NCBI GenBank assembly: GCA_028554795.2
Contig: CM068831.1
Location: 65,562,982-65,626,981 of the forward strand
DNA from: Sinohyriopsis cumingii
Taxonomy: Eukaryota > Mollusca > Bivalvia > Unionida > Unionidae
DNA: 64,000 nucleotides
Direction: 5' to 3'
In this document: one piece after another, positions 13,101-20,994 of the stretch
Layout of the letters: every line of letters begins with the position of its first letter
How positions within the stretch are numbered: the stretch's first letter is position 1
Translations under genes and position numbers: made by a program
Notes under the pieces: model-generated
Database searches by the model: none
Told to the model about the DNA's origin: nothing
Seen by the model: only the letters and a program-made list of their open reading frames with translations

Positions 13101-13170
13101 ACAACAAAAACTTTAACCCTTGTCCTATATTCTTATATCTTGTATGATAATCTGTTAGTATGAGTGCTGA

Positions 13171-13175
13171 CCATT
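13171..13175. repeat. target site duplication, left (CCATT)
   Basis: CCATT directly precedes the left terminal repeat and is repeated exactly after the right one at 29646-29650. It marks a staggered-cut insertion by a retroviral-type integrase. Confidence 0.8.
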
Positions 13176-13326
13176 AGCAGCAGAGAGGGTGAACAGACCA
13201 CTTAAGGGAGTGGTCACCCTTGTGTTTGGACCAAAAAAAAATAGTGACCACTCATAGAGGTCAATACCACGTCTACGATTATTGTTTGTCCCAAGCAGAA
13301 TTGTAGACAGGACCCTCTCTGCTGCT
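13176..13326. repeat. 151-bp subterminal unit with its own inverted ends (left)
   Basis: The unit opens with AGCAGCAGAGAGGGT (13176-13190) and closes with the exact reverse complement ACCCTCTCTGCTGCT (13312-13326). Inside are GACCACT...AGTGGTC (13196-13215) and a 9-bp inverted pair, AGTGGTCAC (13209-13217) with GTGACCACT (13244-13252). Each element end could therefore fold on itself. It may serve as integrase binding site, replication terminus or packaging signal (inference). Confidence 0.8.
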
Positions 13327-13346
13327 ATCCATGTTGTAAAGAAATT

Positions 13347-13700
13347 TTAAGTTTGATGAATATTTTTCTTTTCATCTGAATCATGGGAATCTTCATCTGT
13401 TTCATCTTTATTTGTTATATGTTTCAAGTAATATTCAAGTTCTGATGGTGGTTTTTCTATTTTTGGATTTATGTTCTTTCTGTGTTTATAATATATCATC
13501 AAACTTCTGTATCGATCTCCACCGCAATTTTTGCAAATCTGATACAATCCTCTAACGCCGTTGTTACATCCAACATAACTTCGTGGACCAGCATGAAGGT
13601 TTTTCTTTATAAGATAATTATGTTTCTTGCAATATTCTCCACGGCATTTTTTATCACATTTATCTGTTGTTCCTTGACGCAGCCACGCACAGTTATTCAT
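13347..13700 (-). CDS. small zinc-binding protein of the terminal repeat, left copy
   Basis: 117 residues, starting at ATG 13700 just after an AT-rich TAATATA. It carries cysteine/histidine motifs typical of small zinc-binding folds: CDKKCRGEYCKKH (about residues 15-27), then VGCNNGVRG and ICKNCGGDRYRS (about 44-66). The tail is charged and acidic, with DETDEDSHDSDE. The gene lies wholly inside the terminal repeat, so the element carries two copies; the right one is frameshifted. A third, decayed relative sits at 19436-19659. Function is unknown; I would guess a nucleic-acid-binding regulator. Confidence 0.75.
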   Translation of the reverse strand: MNNCAWLRQGTTDKCDKKCRGEYCKKHNYLIKKNLHAGPRSYVGCNNGVRGLYQICKNCGGDRYRSLMIYYKHRKNINPKIEKPPSELEYYLKHITNKDETDEDSHDSDEKKNIHQT

Positions 13701-13749
13701 TATATTAATGATATCTGTTTAATTTAATTTAATTTTATCATCACCCCTG

Positions 13750-14415
13750 TTACCCAAATATTTTATCAAGACCCACACGATATCTTGTTCTTGGATCATG
13801 TAAATTTATTGTTATAAATCCATGCGGAGTAGCTTGCGCTCGTGAGAAGAAATTTTTGAATTTAATTATATCCATGTCACCACCACACCAAGTTTGATGA
13901 ATATTTCTAAGTGTGTGTGTGTCTACGCCATTAAACACAACTAAAATGTTGCAGTTGTCTCTGATCACCTTCGGAATTTGTGTGTATCGTTGAGTAACAT
14001 AGATCACGTCTGTATTTTTATGTCTACCTCGGGAAAATATTCTGGCTGGATTTGATTGTTTATCTAGCATTACATCGTCGTATACAACTAAATTATTAAT
14101 AAATCCGTCTATGGAATCTACGGATGGTACTTCATCAATATCGGTTATAAACTCTATAACATCATTACCTTCATCCAGTAATCGCGCGTTTTCTTTGAAA
14201 TCTTTAAGTACATCATAACATCGCTGATCATCAGCGGATGGTGCTACTAAATACAATTTATCCCATTTCAACCATCTCATTATCAGATTAAGTAATAATT
14301 GCGTCTTACCCGATCCAGATGGTCCTATGATAATCATTCTGATGGAATTTGGTAGCGCAGGATGGTGTTTAACTGGCTCTCGTTTTCTTGTTGCTGAGAA
14401 ATCAATTATATCCAT
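13750..14415 (-). CDS. FtsK/A32-type genome-packaging ATPase
   Basis: 221 residues. Walker A is GPSGSGKT at residues 31-38, Walker B is NLVVYDD at about 108-114, and a sensor-like VIYVTQRY is at about 137-144, followed by an arginine-rich C-terminus. Size and motif spacing fit the packaging ATPases of Mavericks, adintoviruses and other double-jelly-roll viruses, which pump DNA into the capsid. It starts at 14415, right after ATATATAT, and is divergent from the PLA2 gene with only 14 bp between start codons. The frame appears intact. Confidence 0.9.
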   Translation of the reverse strand: MDIIDFSATRKREPVKHHPALPNSIRMIIIGPSGSGKTQLLLNLIMRWLKWDKLYLVAPSADDQRCYDVLKDFKENARLLDEGNDVIEFITDIDEVPSVDSIDGFINNLVVYDDVMLDKQSNPARIFSRGRHKNTDVIYVTQRYTQIPKVIRDNCNILVVFNGVDTHTLRNIHQTWCGGDMDIIKFKNFFSRAQATPHGFITINLHDPRTRYRVGLDKIFG

Positions 14416-14429
14416 ATATATATTATGTC
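14416..14429. promoter_or_regulatory. 14-bp bidirectional start region
   Basis: Between the start codons of the ATPase (14415, minus) and the PLA2 protein (14430, plus) lies only a TATATATA-rich stretch. Most genes of the element show a similar TA-rich motif touching or within a few bases of ATG, so transcripts probably have very short leaders. Inferred from sequence alone. Confidence 0.45.
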
Positions 14430-14930
14430 ATGAATTTATATTGCTTACGTTGTAGAGTTAAAACTCCAACTACTGATTTAGCTACGGTTACAACAAAAAA
14501 TAAAAAAATAGCGTACGGTGGAAAATGTTCTATATGCGGTAGAAAGAAATTTTCATTTTTACCTAATAAGCGCGGTGGTGATATTGCTAATTTGATGTCA
14601 AAGTTTCCAGGTGCTCCATGGGCTAAATACAGCGAAGAAAAACATCTACCGGGATATAATTATTGCGGTCCTGGTACCAGACTTGATATCAGGCTCGATA
14701 ATCAAGATCAACCAAAACCAGGCGAGGAACCAATAAACGCTATTGATCGAGCTTGTCATGCTCATGATGTAGCTTATAAAAGTCAAAATCTACAACATAG
14801 GCATATTGCAGATGTAAAATTAATTCATGCATTAAATTCTATAAAAAATAAAAATATTAGAGAATCATTAGCTAATTGGTTAGTAAGATCCTCGATGAAA
14901 GGTAAATTAGCGCTTGGGGCTGGTAATTAA
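14430..14930 (+). CDS. zinc-ribbon plus phospholipase A2-like protein
   Basis: 166 residues from ATG 14430; an upstream in-frame ATG at 14388 would overlap the ATPase gene, so I prefer 14430. The N-terminus has a four-cysteine ribbon, CLRC...CSIC (residues 5-36), resembling DUF5679. The centre has the phospholipase A2 signature also found in parvovirus VP1: a glycine-rich calcium loop YNYCGPGTRLD (76-86) and a catalytic helix DRACHAHDVAY (106-116) with the His-Asp pair at 112-113. In parvoviruses this domain breaches endosomal membranes. A similar role during particle entry is likely but inferred. The stop is followed after 2 bp by the integrase start. Confidence 0.8.
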   Translation: MNLYCLRCRVKTPTTDLATVTTKNKKIAYGGKCSICGRKKFSFLPNKRGGDIANLMSKFPGAPWAKYSEEKHLPGYNYCGPGTRLDIRLDNQDQPKPGEEPINAIDRACHAHDVAYKSQNLQHRHIADVKLIHALNSIKNKNIRESLANWLVRSSMKGKLALGAGN

Positions 14931-14932
14931 TA

Positions 14933-15900
14933 ATGGAATTAATTTATTATTCACCAAGAGGATACTGGAGAGGCAAAGCAGCAATTGGTAAACTTGCTGA
15001 TGCAGCAGCGGTTAAACATTCTACTGCTAAAACGTGGTTATCTAAACAAGCAATATGGCAAATTTATCTACCACGTCCTAAACGAATTCAGTACGCGTAT
15101 TTCGATGTCAGTGTTCCTAATGAAGTTCATCAAGCTGATATTCTGTTTTTACCGCATGATACTGTGCGTAGAAAAACGTACAAATACGCGCTAACCGTAG
15201 TTGATGTTGCAAGTAGATATAAAGAAGCAGAGCCGCTATCAGCGAAAACATCATCTGAAGTAGCCGATGCGTTTGAACGAATTTATCAACGAGGACTCGG
15301 ACCACAAGGTGGTCTGCGATGGCCACAGCTACTACAGGTTGATCCTGGTAAGGAATTTCTTGGTCCAGTATCATCGCTGATGAAACGACATAATACCAAA
15401 ATACGACGAGGTCATACTGCAATTCATCGTGATCAAGCAATTGTTGAGCGATTTAATCGAACACTTGCTGAGCGGTTATTTGGATATCAATACGCGAAGG
15501 AATTTATTCAGGATAAAAGATCTCGCGAATGGGTTGCAAGATTACCAAGCGTGATAGCTGCATTAAATAATGAGATCACACGAACAACCAACATGAAACC
15601 CATTAATGCAATTACAAAAAAAATATACCAACACAACGAAAAGATGTTGAAAAACAAAAAATATTGGGTGATGTTACAGTTAGATATTTATATGAGCCTG
15701 GTGAACTTGAAGGTGGTAAAGCGAGAGCGACTGATCCTATTTGGAGTGTTACCACACACAAAATATCTACCGTGACAAGATCCTCAGGTAGACCTGCAAT
15801 TTACAGATTAGATTCGGCTGCTCCTCAGCGTGGATTTACACGTGAACAACTACAAATAATTTCCGCGGATACACAACTACCGCCAAAATCACTTCAGTGA
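14933..15900 (+). CDS. retroviral-type integrase, frameshifted
   Basis: Frame one runs 14933-15775. The rve catalytic core shows D69 (HQADILFL), D137 (QVDPGKEF) and E172 (IVERFNR), a DD34E triad. The C-terminal domain (YLYEPGELEGG, ATDPIWSV), which in Polinton integrases forms a chromo/SH3-like DNA-binding module, continues in another frame to TGA at 15898-15900. The break lies near the A8 run at 15616-15623 or the A5-C-A6 tract at 15650-15661. An indel there, an assembly error or ribosomal slippage would each explain it. The enzyme inserts the element and produces the 5-bp duplication. Its end is 10 bp from the convergent polymerase gene. Confidence 0.9.
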
Positions 15901-15910
15901 TTTCGATCAC

Positions 15911-18517
15911 TTAACTAGCACTAGCGCCAAGGGTGCCTGCACCCCGACGCCGATTACACTCAAGACAGGTTAACATGGTATTTTCTCGTGTATGACCGCG
16001 ACTATTATCTTTTCTATCTACGGTAAATTGTCTTGAATCATTACTCGAATATCGCCATAACATTATACAATTACAACTTGCGCAATGATTATTCTGCTGC
16101 TGTTTTAACTCAATAATAAATTCAACATCAAGATCAAAGTCACGTTTATTTTTTTTATCAGATTGTTTATATCCGATTAATTTTTTTCTTATTATATCAT
16201 CATCGATGATGTTAAATTTATCAACGATTTCAGGAATTATAATTCTACGTAATTGAGATATATTTCTGACCCTCGATACCGCTAAATAAACTAAATTTGA
16301 CCACTCGATGCGATCGTCTACAATCCAGACTCGTGTGTCAGAAATAGTTAATCCCTGAGACGAGTGGATCGTCATAGCGTATCCCAACACCCATGGAGAT
16401 TTGTCAGCGTGTATTGCATCTTCGACCACACTGATATCAACGGCGACAATATCATTTAATACGAGATTTTGCTTCTCAGTCTGTCCTGGAATATCGACAT
16501 TAATATTCTGTTTTCGTGTATCTGATGGTCTATAACACAACGGTACGGGTAATTCTGAGTATTTTTCTTTATGTAGTTGAAATAACTGTTGTTGTAAAGC
16601 GTCTCTGATTATTTTTCTACTTGCTACGATCAAATCGGTGGGTCTCCATAAATTTAAAAAATCACTCATTGATGTCTCTGAGATCACTCCACGTATTATT
16701 TCACACTGAATTTTGTTTGATTGTAATCTGATTAATTTTTTAAATTCCTTCAAATTTGCATCGAGAGCTCTATGATCATCATCTATTTCTTCGTAATAAT
16801 CAACGAAATTTTTTAACCAATCATGTGGAGATGGTCCAACAAAAGGCGGCGGTTGACCATGATCGCCACACATTATTATAGCGGTATTTTTTGTCAACAA
16901 CCAATCAAGAAACATTTTTAATGTATCCAATGACACCGTGCATATCTCATCCCAAATAATTATTTTAGGTATATATTTTTCTCCCATCCGTTCAGGAGTC
17001 CATGTATCTCCGCGCCACCGAAAGAAACTATGATACGTACACGATTGTACTTGCCGCTGTTTCATCTCACGTGCAAGTCTATGTGTGGGTGTCAGCACGA
17101 TTATATCTGAATTTCTAAAAACATTAATCGTTCGAGTTGTTTTGCCGCATCCACCAGGTCCATTTAGATATACTGTCTTATATCTGGTTATTGGATCACT
17201 CAACGATGGTGCTTTCGACATTTCTGATATTTTATTACCCTTACGATAAAAATCTCTCATTGGAACATCTGCTGATTCTGCATAATTGTGTAATAGTTCC
17301 TTTTTTATTCTCCACGAACCCCATCGTTCATCATTACTTGTAAATTTCATAACAGGTTCTAAATATTTACTTGAAATATAAAATGAGTCTGTTGCAACTC
17401 TGACTGCGGTCTCAGGAAATCTATTAATCATCGATAATAAATTTATGGAAACATAAGCCAACATGGAAGATCTTAGATGAGTATATTGTGGGGAGACGTC
17501 ATTTATGTAACTAACGATCGTACCTAATTTTGTTCCGTCGGATAAATAAACACTTTCTCGATTTACAAATATATTTTTCGCTGTTGTGTCAGCGATTATA
17601 AAATCGTACTCGGCATCATCTAAAATTAATCGTGCGTGATGTCTTTTATAATCATATGCACCACCTTGAGTAAATTTACCTATAATTTTTCTACCGAGAT
17701 CTTTTGCGGTTTTGAGTTTAATCTCGAGAATTTTAGGAGCTTCTTTGATAATATCATCTTCGGAAACATCAGGACATTTTTCCTTAAACTCGCTAATAAC
17801 TTCAGAATCTGACATGGGCAACCAAACTTTGGTCTGTGCATGATATGATATAATCGCCTCACTGACCACCAACGATGTCAGTATCATACAATCTAGCATA
17901 TATCGTAACAAAACTATAGGTGCCCAACGTTTTTCACAAAAATGTCTACCAAACCAAACATAACAAATCTTGTGAAGATTTTCGTTAAACTCGAATGATT
18001 CAATACAGGCGAATCCAGTCAGATCAAAATCAGGTAATGGTCCATTAATTGCCACTCGCGTCATCTCGTTTGTTAGGTGACCAAATCTTTCAAAGTACAC
18101 AGAACAATCTCCGTATTCCAGAAAACTTCCTGGATAACATGCAACCATATCAACCGAAATAACATCATTGTAATTATATTTGGTATTCCATAATCCGCCA
18201 TGTCCATATTCGACGCAACTTGCGCGTACGTCCTCGAGTAAATCAAATCGTGTTGGTTTCCATGAATTTCTTTCTCTAGCGAAATGAGCCGCAACAGATG
18301 GAGTGGTAAAACAATTAGTTAGTAATTTGTCAGTATTTTCCGCGTGCTTGCACTCTAAAAACTTCGCGAGATTTTTCATCTCGTCATGGAGGGATTCTGT
18401 TCGATATATTTCACCGTTTGGTTTGACAAACTGATCAAATTCACCTTCTTCATTACTTTTAAATAACCATACCGATACAGGATCGTTTTTACTTATTTCT
18501 TTAATAAAATCAAACAT
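15911..18517 (-). CDS. family B DNA polymerase palm - SF1 helicase - HNH fusion
   Basis: 868 residues. The N-terminal third is a family B palm: motif A NDVISVDMVACYPG (117-130), a motif B-like RKIIGKFTQGG (276-286) and motif C RVATDSFYIS (373-382). The first Asp of the usual DTDS is replaced by Ala. No exonuclease motifs are seen. Then comes an SF1 (Pif1/RecD-like) helicase: Walker A GPGGCGKTT (453-461), Walker B IIIWDEI (519-525), GDHGQPPP (551-558), YAMTIHSSQG (713-722) and AVSRVRN (746-752). The C-terminus has an HNH-type zinc fold: CASC (812-815), FTVDRKDN (831-838), CLECNRRRG (851-859). The reading probably continues upstream into 18493-19392 across a G10 run. Its job should be replicating the element. 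Confidence 0.85.
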   Translation of the reverse strand: MFDFIKEISKNDPVSVWLFKSNEEGEFDQFVKPNGEIYRTESLHDEMKNLAKFLECKHAENTDKLLTNCFTTPSVAAHFARERNSWKPTRFDLLEDVRASCVEYGHGGLWNTKYNYNDVISVDMVACYPGSFLEYGDCSVYFERFGHLTNEMTRVAINGPLPDFDLTGFACIESFEFNENLHKICYVWFGRHFCEKRWAPIVLLRYMLDCMILTSLVVSEAIISYHAQTKVWLPMSDSEVISEFKEKCPDVSEDDIIKEAPKILEIKLKTAKDLGRKIIGKFTQGGAYDYKRHHARLILDDAEYDFIIADTTAKNIFVNRESVYLSDGTKLGTIVSYINDVSPQYTHLRSSMLAYVSINLLSMINRFPETAVRVATDSFYISSKYLEPVMKFTSNDERWGSWRIKKELLHNYAESADVPMRDFYRKGNKISEMSKAPSLSDPITRYKTVYLNGPGGCGKTTRTINVFRNSDIIVLTPTHRLAREMKQRQVQSCTYHSFFRWRGDTWTPERMGEKYIPKIIIWDEICTVSLDTLKMFLDWLLTKNTAIIMCGDHGQPPPFVGPSPHDWLKNFVDYYEEIDDDHRALDANLKEFKKLIRLQSNKIQCEIIRGVISETSMSDFLNLWRPTDLIVASRKIIRDALQQQLFQLHKEKYSELPVPLCYRPSDTRKQNINVDIPGQTEKQNLVLNDIVAVDISVVEDAIHADKSPWVLGYAMTIHSSQGLTISDTRVWIVDDRIEWSNLVYLAVSRVRNISQLRRIIIPEIVDKFNIIDDDIIRKKLIGYKQSDKKNKRDFDLDVEFIIELKQQQNNHCASCNCIMLWRYSSNDSRQFTVDRKDNSRGHTRENTMLTCLECNRRRGAGTLGASAS

Positions 18518-19392
18518 ACCCCCCCCCCAGAATTATCTGTGGGGTAAAATCTAACAGTTCGATCACGTGGAAATATTGTTACTGCGTTAGTCCATGCGTG
18601 CGCGTTATGATCGATAATATTTATTGGAGCTCCTTTCGATTTATATTTAGATTCGTACAGAATTTCTCCCGTTATTGTCGCTACGGTTATTGGAAATTTT
18701 AATAGTTTTCCTAGTTCAGCAACATCTTTTATTGTAGCACCGGTATCCTTAACTGAATCAGCCCACGAGTTTATTTTTTCACGCCTTAAATCAGTTAATC
18801 CGTTTCCACGCATCGCGTTTGTAAAGTGTTCTATTACTCGCTCGGCTACACAATTTAGCCTTGAAAATTTCATCGGCGCTAGTTTATCAACGTTGGGTTT
18901 TCTATTTATCTCATAGATTCCATAAATAACCGCTGTTACAGGATACGCTCGCTCATAATACGGTTTGTCAATACCCGTCAGTAGACCCGGTCTGGAATTT
19001 TTACTTAATATGACAGTTTTATTATTACCAAGGACAGGATCATATTTGTCACGGATAATCCAACTACCTGTTTCTGTTAATACAATAAATTTTACTCTGA
19101 AGAAATATTTTTGATTGCCCTCGTATTCAGCGATGTAGTTAATGATAGTTGCCGCTCGCTTGTCGTTCATTGTGGCGTCCGTGACTTTGTCAAGGCGTAT
19201 GATCTTGAACGTTGACCATGTATGAGATGCACCATCCGTGTAAAATTCCTTCTTGGCGTCGTGAATTTTTGAGATCAAACTTTTATTTTTCGGATCAACC
19301 AAATCTCGCACTGGTAAGTCTGGAGATAATCTGTCAAGGTTGAATTTATATTTAACAGGCCTAGTTTGGGATAATCTCTCAAACTCGTTCAT
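18493..19392 (-). CDS. N-terminal portion of the polymerase-helicase protein
   Basis: 299 codons starting at ATG 19392 after TTTTAATTAT. No family motif is clear; it includes LNCVAERVIEHF and INIIDHNAHAWTN. The frame overlaps the 868-residue frame by 25 bp and the two meet at a run of ten G (minus strand; 18519-18528). A change of one base (mod 3) there would make one protein of about 1,160 residues, close to the usual length of Polinton polymerases. So this is most likely the 5' part of the same gene, broken by a homopolymer indel or an assembly error. A separate protein is less likely. Confidence 0.65.
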   Translation of the reverse strand: MNEFERLSQTRPVKYKFNLDRLSPDLPVRDLVDPKNKSLISKIHDAKKEFYTDGASHTWSTFKIIRLDKVTDATMNDKRAATIINYIAEYEGNQKYFFRVKFIVLTETGSWIIRDKYDPVLGNNKTVILSKNSRPGLLTGIDKPYYERAYPVTAVIYGIYEINRKPNVDKLAPMKFSRLNCVAERVIEHFTNAMRGNGLTDLRREKINSWADSVKDTGATIKDVAELGKLLKFPITVATITGEILYESKYKSKGAPINIIDHNAHAWTNAVTIFPRDRTVRFYPTDNSGGGVCLILLKK

Positions 19393-19435
19393 ATAATTAA
19401 AACAAATATTTAAAATAAAAAATATTATATATACA
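19393..19435. promoter_or_regulatory. 43-bp AT-rich bidirectional promoter region
   Basis: Nearly pure A/T sequence, including ATATTATATATA, lies between the start of the polymerase gene (minus) and the decayed zinc gene (plus). Such short AT-rich divergent spacers recur in this element. Confidence 0.45.
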
Positions 19436-19659
19436 ATGTCTCAATGCAGATGATTGATGATCGGCTCAGTAAATCGATGCAACAAATCCTGCAGAAAGGA
19501 ATTTTGTTGGATGCACTCACAAAACATACGACGAGGAAGTCTAGGACCAATACCATGTCTGCGGTGTGGTATTGGAGTGCGAGGAAAACCGAATTATGTG
19601 GAAAGTGCGCCGGAAAACGGTTAAGAGAACTTAAAAGATATTATGACAAAAAAAAATAA
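19436..19659 (+). pseudogene. decayed internal relative of the terminal-repeat zinc protein
   Basis: ATG at 19436 is followed by a TGA after five codons. The same frame then reads CNKSCRKEFCWMH and CLRCGIGVRGK. The similarity continues in a second frame as LCGKCAGKRLRELKRYYDKK up to TAA at 19659. These segments match, in order, CDKKCRGEYCKKH, GVRG and ICKNCGGDRYRS of the terminal-repeat protein, which shows common descent. One stop and one frameshift break it. Assembly error could explain part of this. Confidence 0.6.
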
Positions 19660-19745
19660 TAGCGGTGAAAACGCTATAAAATCCGTGGAGGATTATATAT
19701 CAAGATTTCAGACAAACAATGATTTAAACAAATAACATTATTATA

Positions 19746-20243
19746 ATGGAGCAAAATAAATTTGTCCCACATCCTGTCATAACAAACTATGAATCAAATA
19801 TTAATGGTATCATCAGACACTGCAAGTTGAAGAGACCAGTTGGCGTTGTTTCTAATACTGGCTATCTTAGATTTACAGTTGGAAAGAAAAGATATCATTG
19901 TCATCGTTTCATCTACGAATGTTTCTTCGGAGTGATCAAAGACGGTCTTGTTATTGATCATATTGACGGGGATCCTCAAAATAACTTCCTGCACAACCTT
20001 CGAGTTGTCACACGAAGCGTGAACTCTGCATGTGGTAATACAGGAAGATGTAAGACAGTTTCTAGAAGGGCGGTAAATTCTAGAAACACAGAAACTGGCG
20101 AAAAAATTATATTTCGTTCAATGTATTCAGCTGCTAAATATTTTGATATTGACTCGCGTGTGGTAAAATACGTCGCAGAAAATATAACCAGATCTCCTTT
20201 CTCGAAAAAATATAAACAGAAAATTACCTTTCAATATCAATAA
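19746..20243 (+). CDS. HNH endonuclease, homing type
   Basis: 165 residues starting at ATG 19746 after ATTATTATA. The core is HRFIYECFFGVI (about 53-64), then VIDHIDGDPQNN (69-80) and NLRVVTRSVN (84-93): the His, Asp-His and Asn of the HNH_3 family common in phage and large-virus homing enzymes. The C-terminal SAAKYFDIDSRVVKYV looks like a NUMOD1-type DNA-binding helix-turn-helix. Such proteins cut DNA at specific sites and spread selfishly, or serve replication. It lies next to the polymerase gene. The frame is intact. Confidence 0.85.
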   Translation: MEQNKFVPHPVITNYESNINGIIRHCKLKRPVGVVSNTGYLRFTVGKKRYHCHRFIYECFFGVIKDGLVIDHIDGDPQNNFLHNLRVVTRSVNSACGNTGRCKTVSRRAVNSRNTETGEKIIFRSMYSAAKYFDIDSRVVKYVAENITRSPFSKKYKQKITFQYQ

Positions 20244-20741
20244 TTATCATCACCACATTGAATTATATCATTATTTGAGGGGCCCAGTACTGTCTGATTG
20301 TATACTACTGAATTTTTGATTATATAAAAGGGAGATTACTTTGTAATATATAGTTTTCTTCGTAGATTTTTGATTTTTTATGATCGTAATTAGTCAGTTT
20401 AACTAATTGCATCGTAATTAATTACTCGTAGAAGTATTATTTATGTTTTTTAAATATTTCCCATCATACAACATTACGAGAAATCATGATAATGTTATTG
20501 ATCAGCAGGGAAGCTGTAATACAGGTACAGAACAGAAACCGTTGTCATGGCATAAATCGATCTGCAGGTGTGTTCATGCCACTGTTATTATTGATTCGCA
20601 GTCTGCTTAGGAAAAACGCTGTTTTATATTCAGAAACTGTTGTTATAAATATAGAAACTGTTATTATTCAGAAACCGCTGTTTTAGTGTAAATATTGGTT
20701 CCTTGGCTATATATTAACTTCCGAAACATATGTTCCTAACA
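20244..20741. other. non-coding part of the element centre
   Basis: AT-rich spacer after the HNH gene. Short motifs such as CAGAAACTG and CAGAAACCG recur near 20529-20680. The 66-codon frame at 20486-20686 lacks recognisable features. I see no gene. Confidence 0.5.
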
Positions 20742-20849
20742 AGGTTTGATAGCTCAATCAGTATGGTATTGGACTGTGACGCTCGCGGTCCAGGATCGAA
20801 TCCCCATGGCTGACAATTTGTCGGTGGTGCGCGCATAATTGCGATTTTT
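20742..20849 (+). ncRNA. possible pol III transcript with tRNA-like internal promoter
   Basis: An A box TAGCTCAATCAG (20750-20761; one mismatch to TRGCNNARYNGG) is followed 43 bp later by a B box GGATCGAATCC (20793-20803; one mismatch to GGTTCGANTCC), then a T5 terminator at 20845-20849. A canonical tRNA cannot be folded: acceptor and anticodon stems do not pair. It could be a short regulatory RNA like adenovirus VA RNA, or the head of a captured SINE. Transcription is not shown by sequence alone. Confidence 0.45.
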
Positions 20850-20994
20850 ATAATAATGGGGGAACCGCAAACCCCCTCCCCCCGCTCAGCAAAATTCAAC
20901 CACAATATTGACTGGTTGTTGATACATATTTTCGTATCACCCACTGGATTAATTATTGTGGGTGGGATTTTTGCTGAGCGTATATATTTGTACT

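Larger units (their letters stand above)
13176..13700 (+). repeat. left terminal inverted repeat
   Basis: Matches the reverse complement of 29107-29645 over its whole length. It covers the outer 151-bp non-coding unit and the whole zinc-protein gene, and similarity stops at that gene's start codon. Differences include single-base changes, an A-run indel and a 12-bp expansion in the right copy. Confidence 0.9.

Noticed and set aside
20742..20849. A functional tRNA gene
   Set aside because: A and B boxes are good, but acceptor and anticodon stems do not pair, so it was listed only as a possible pol III transcript.
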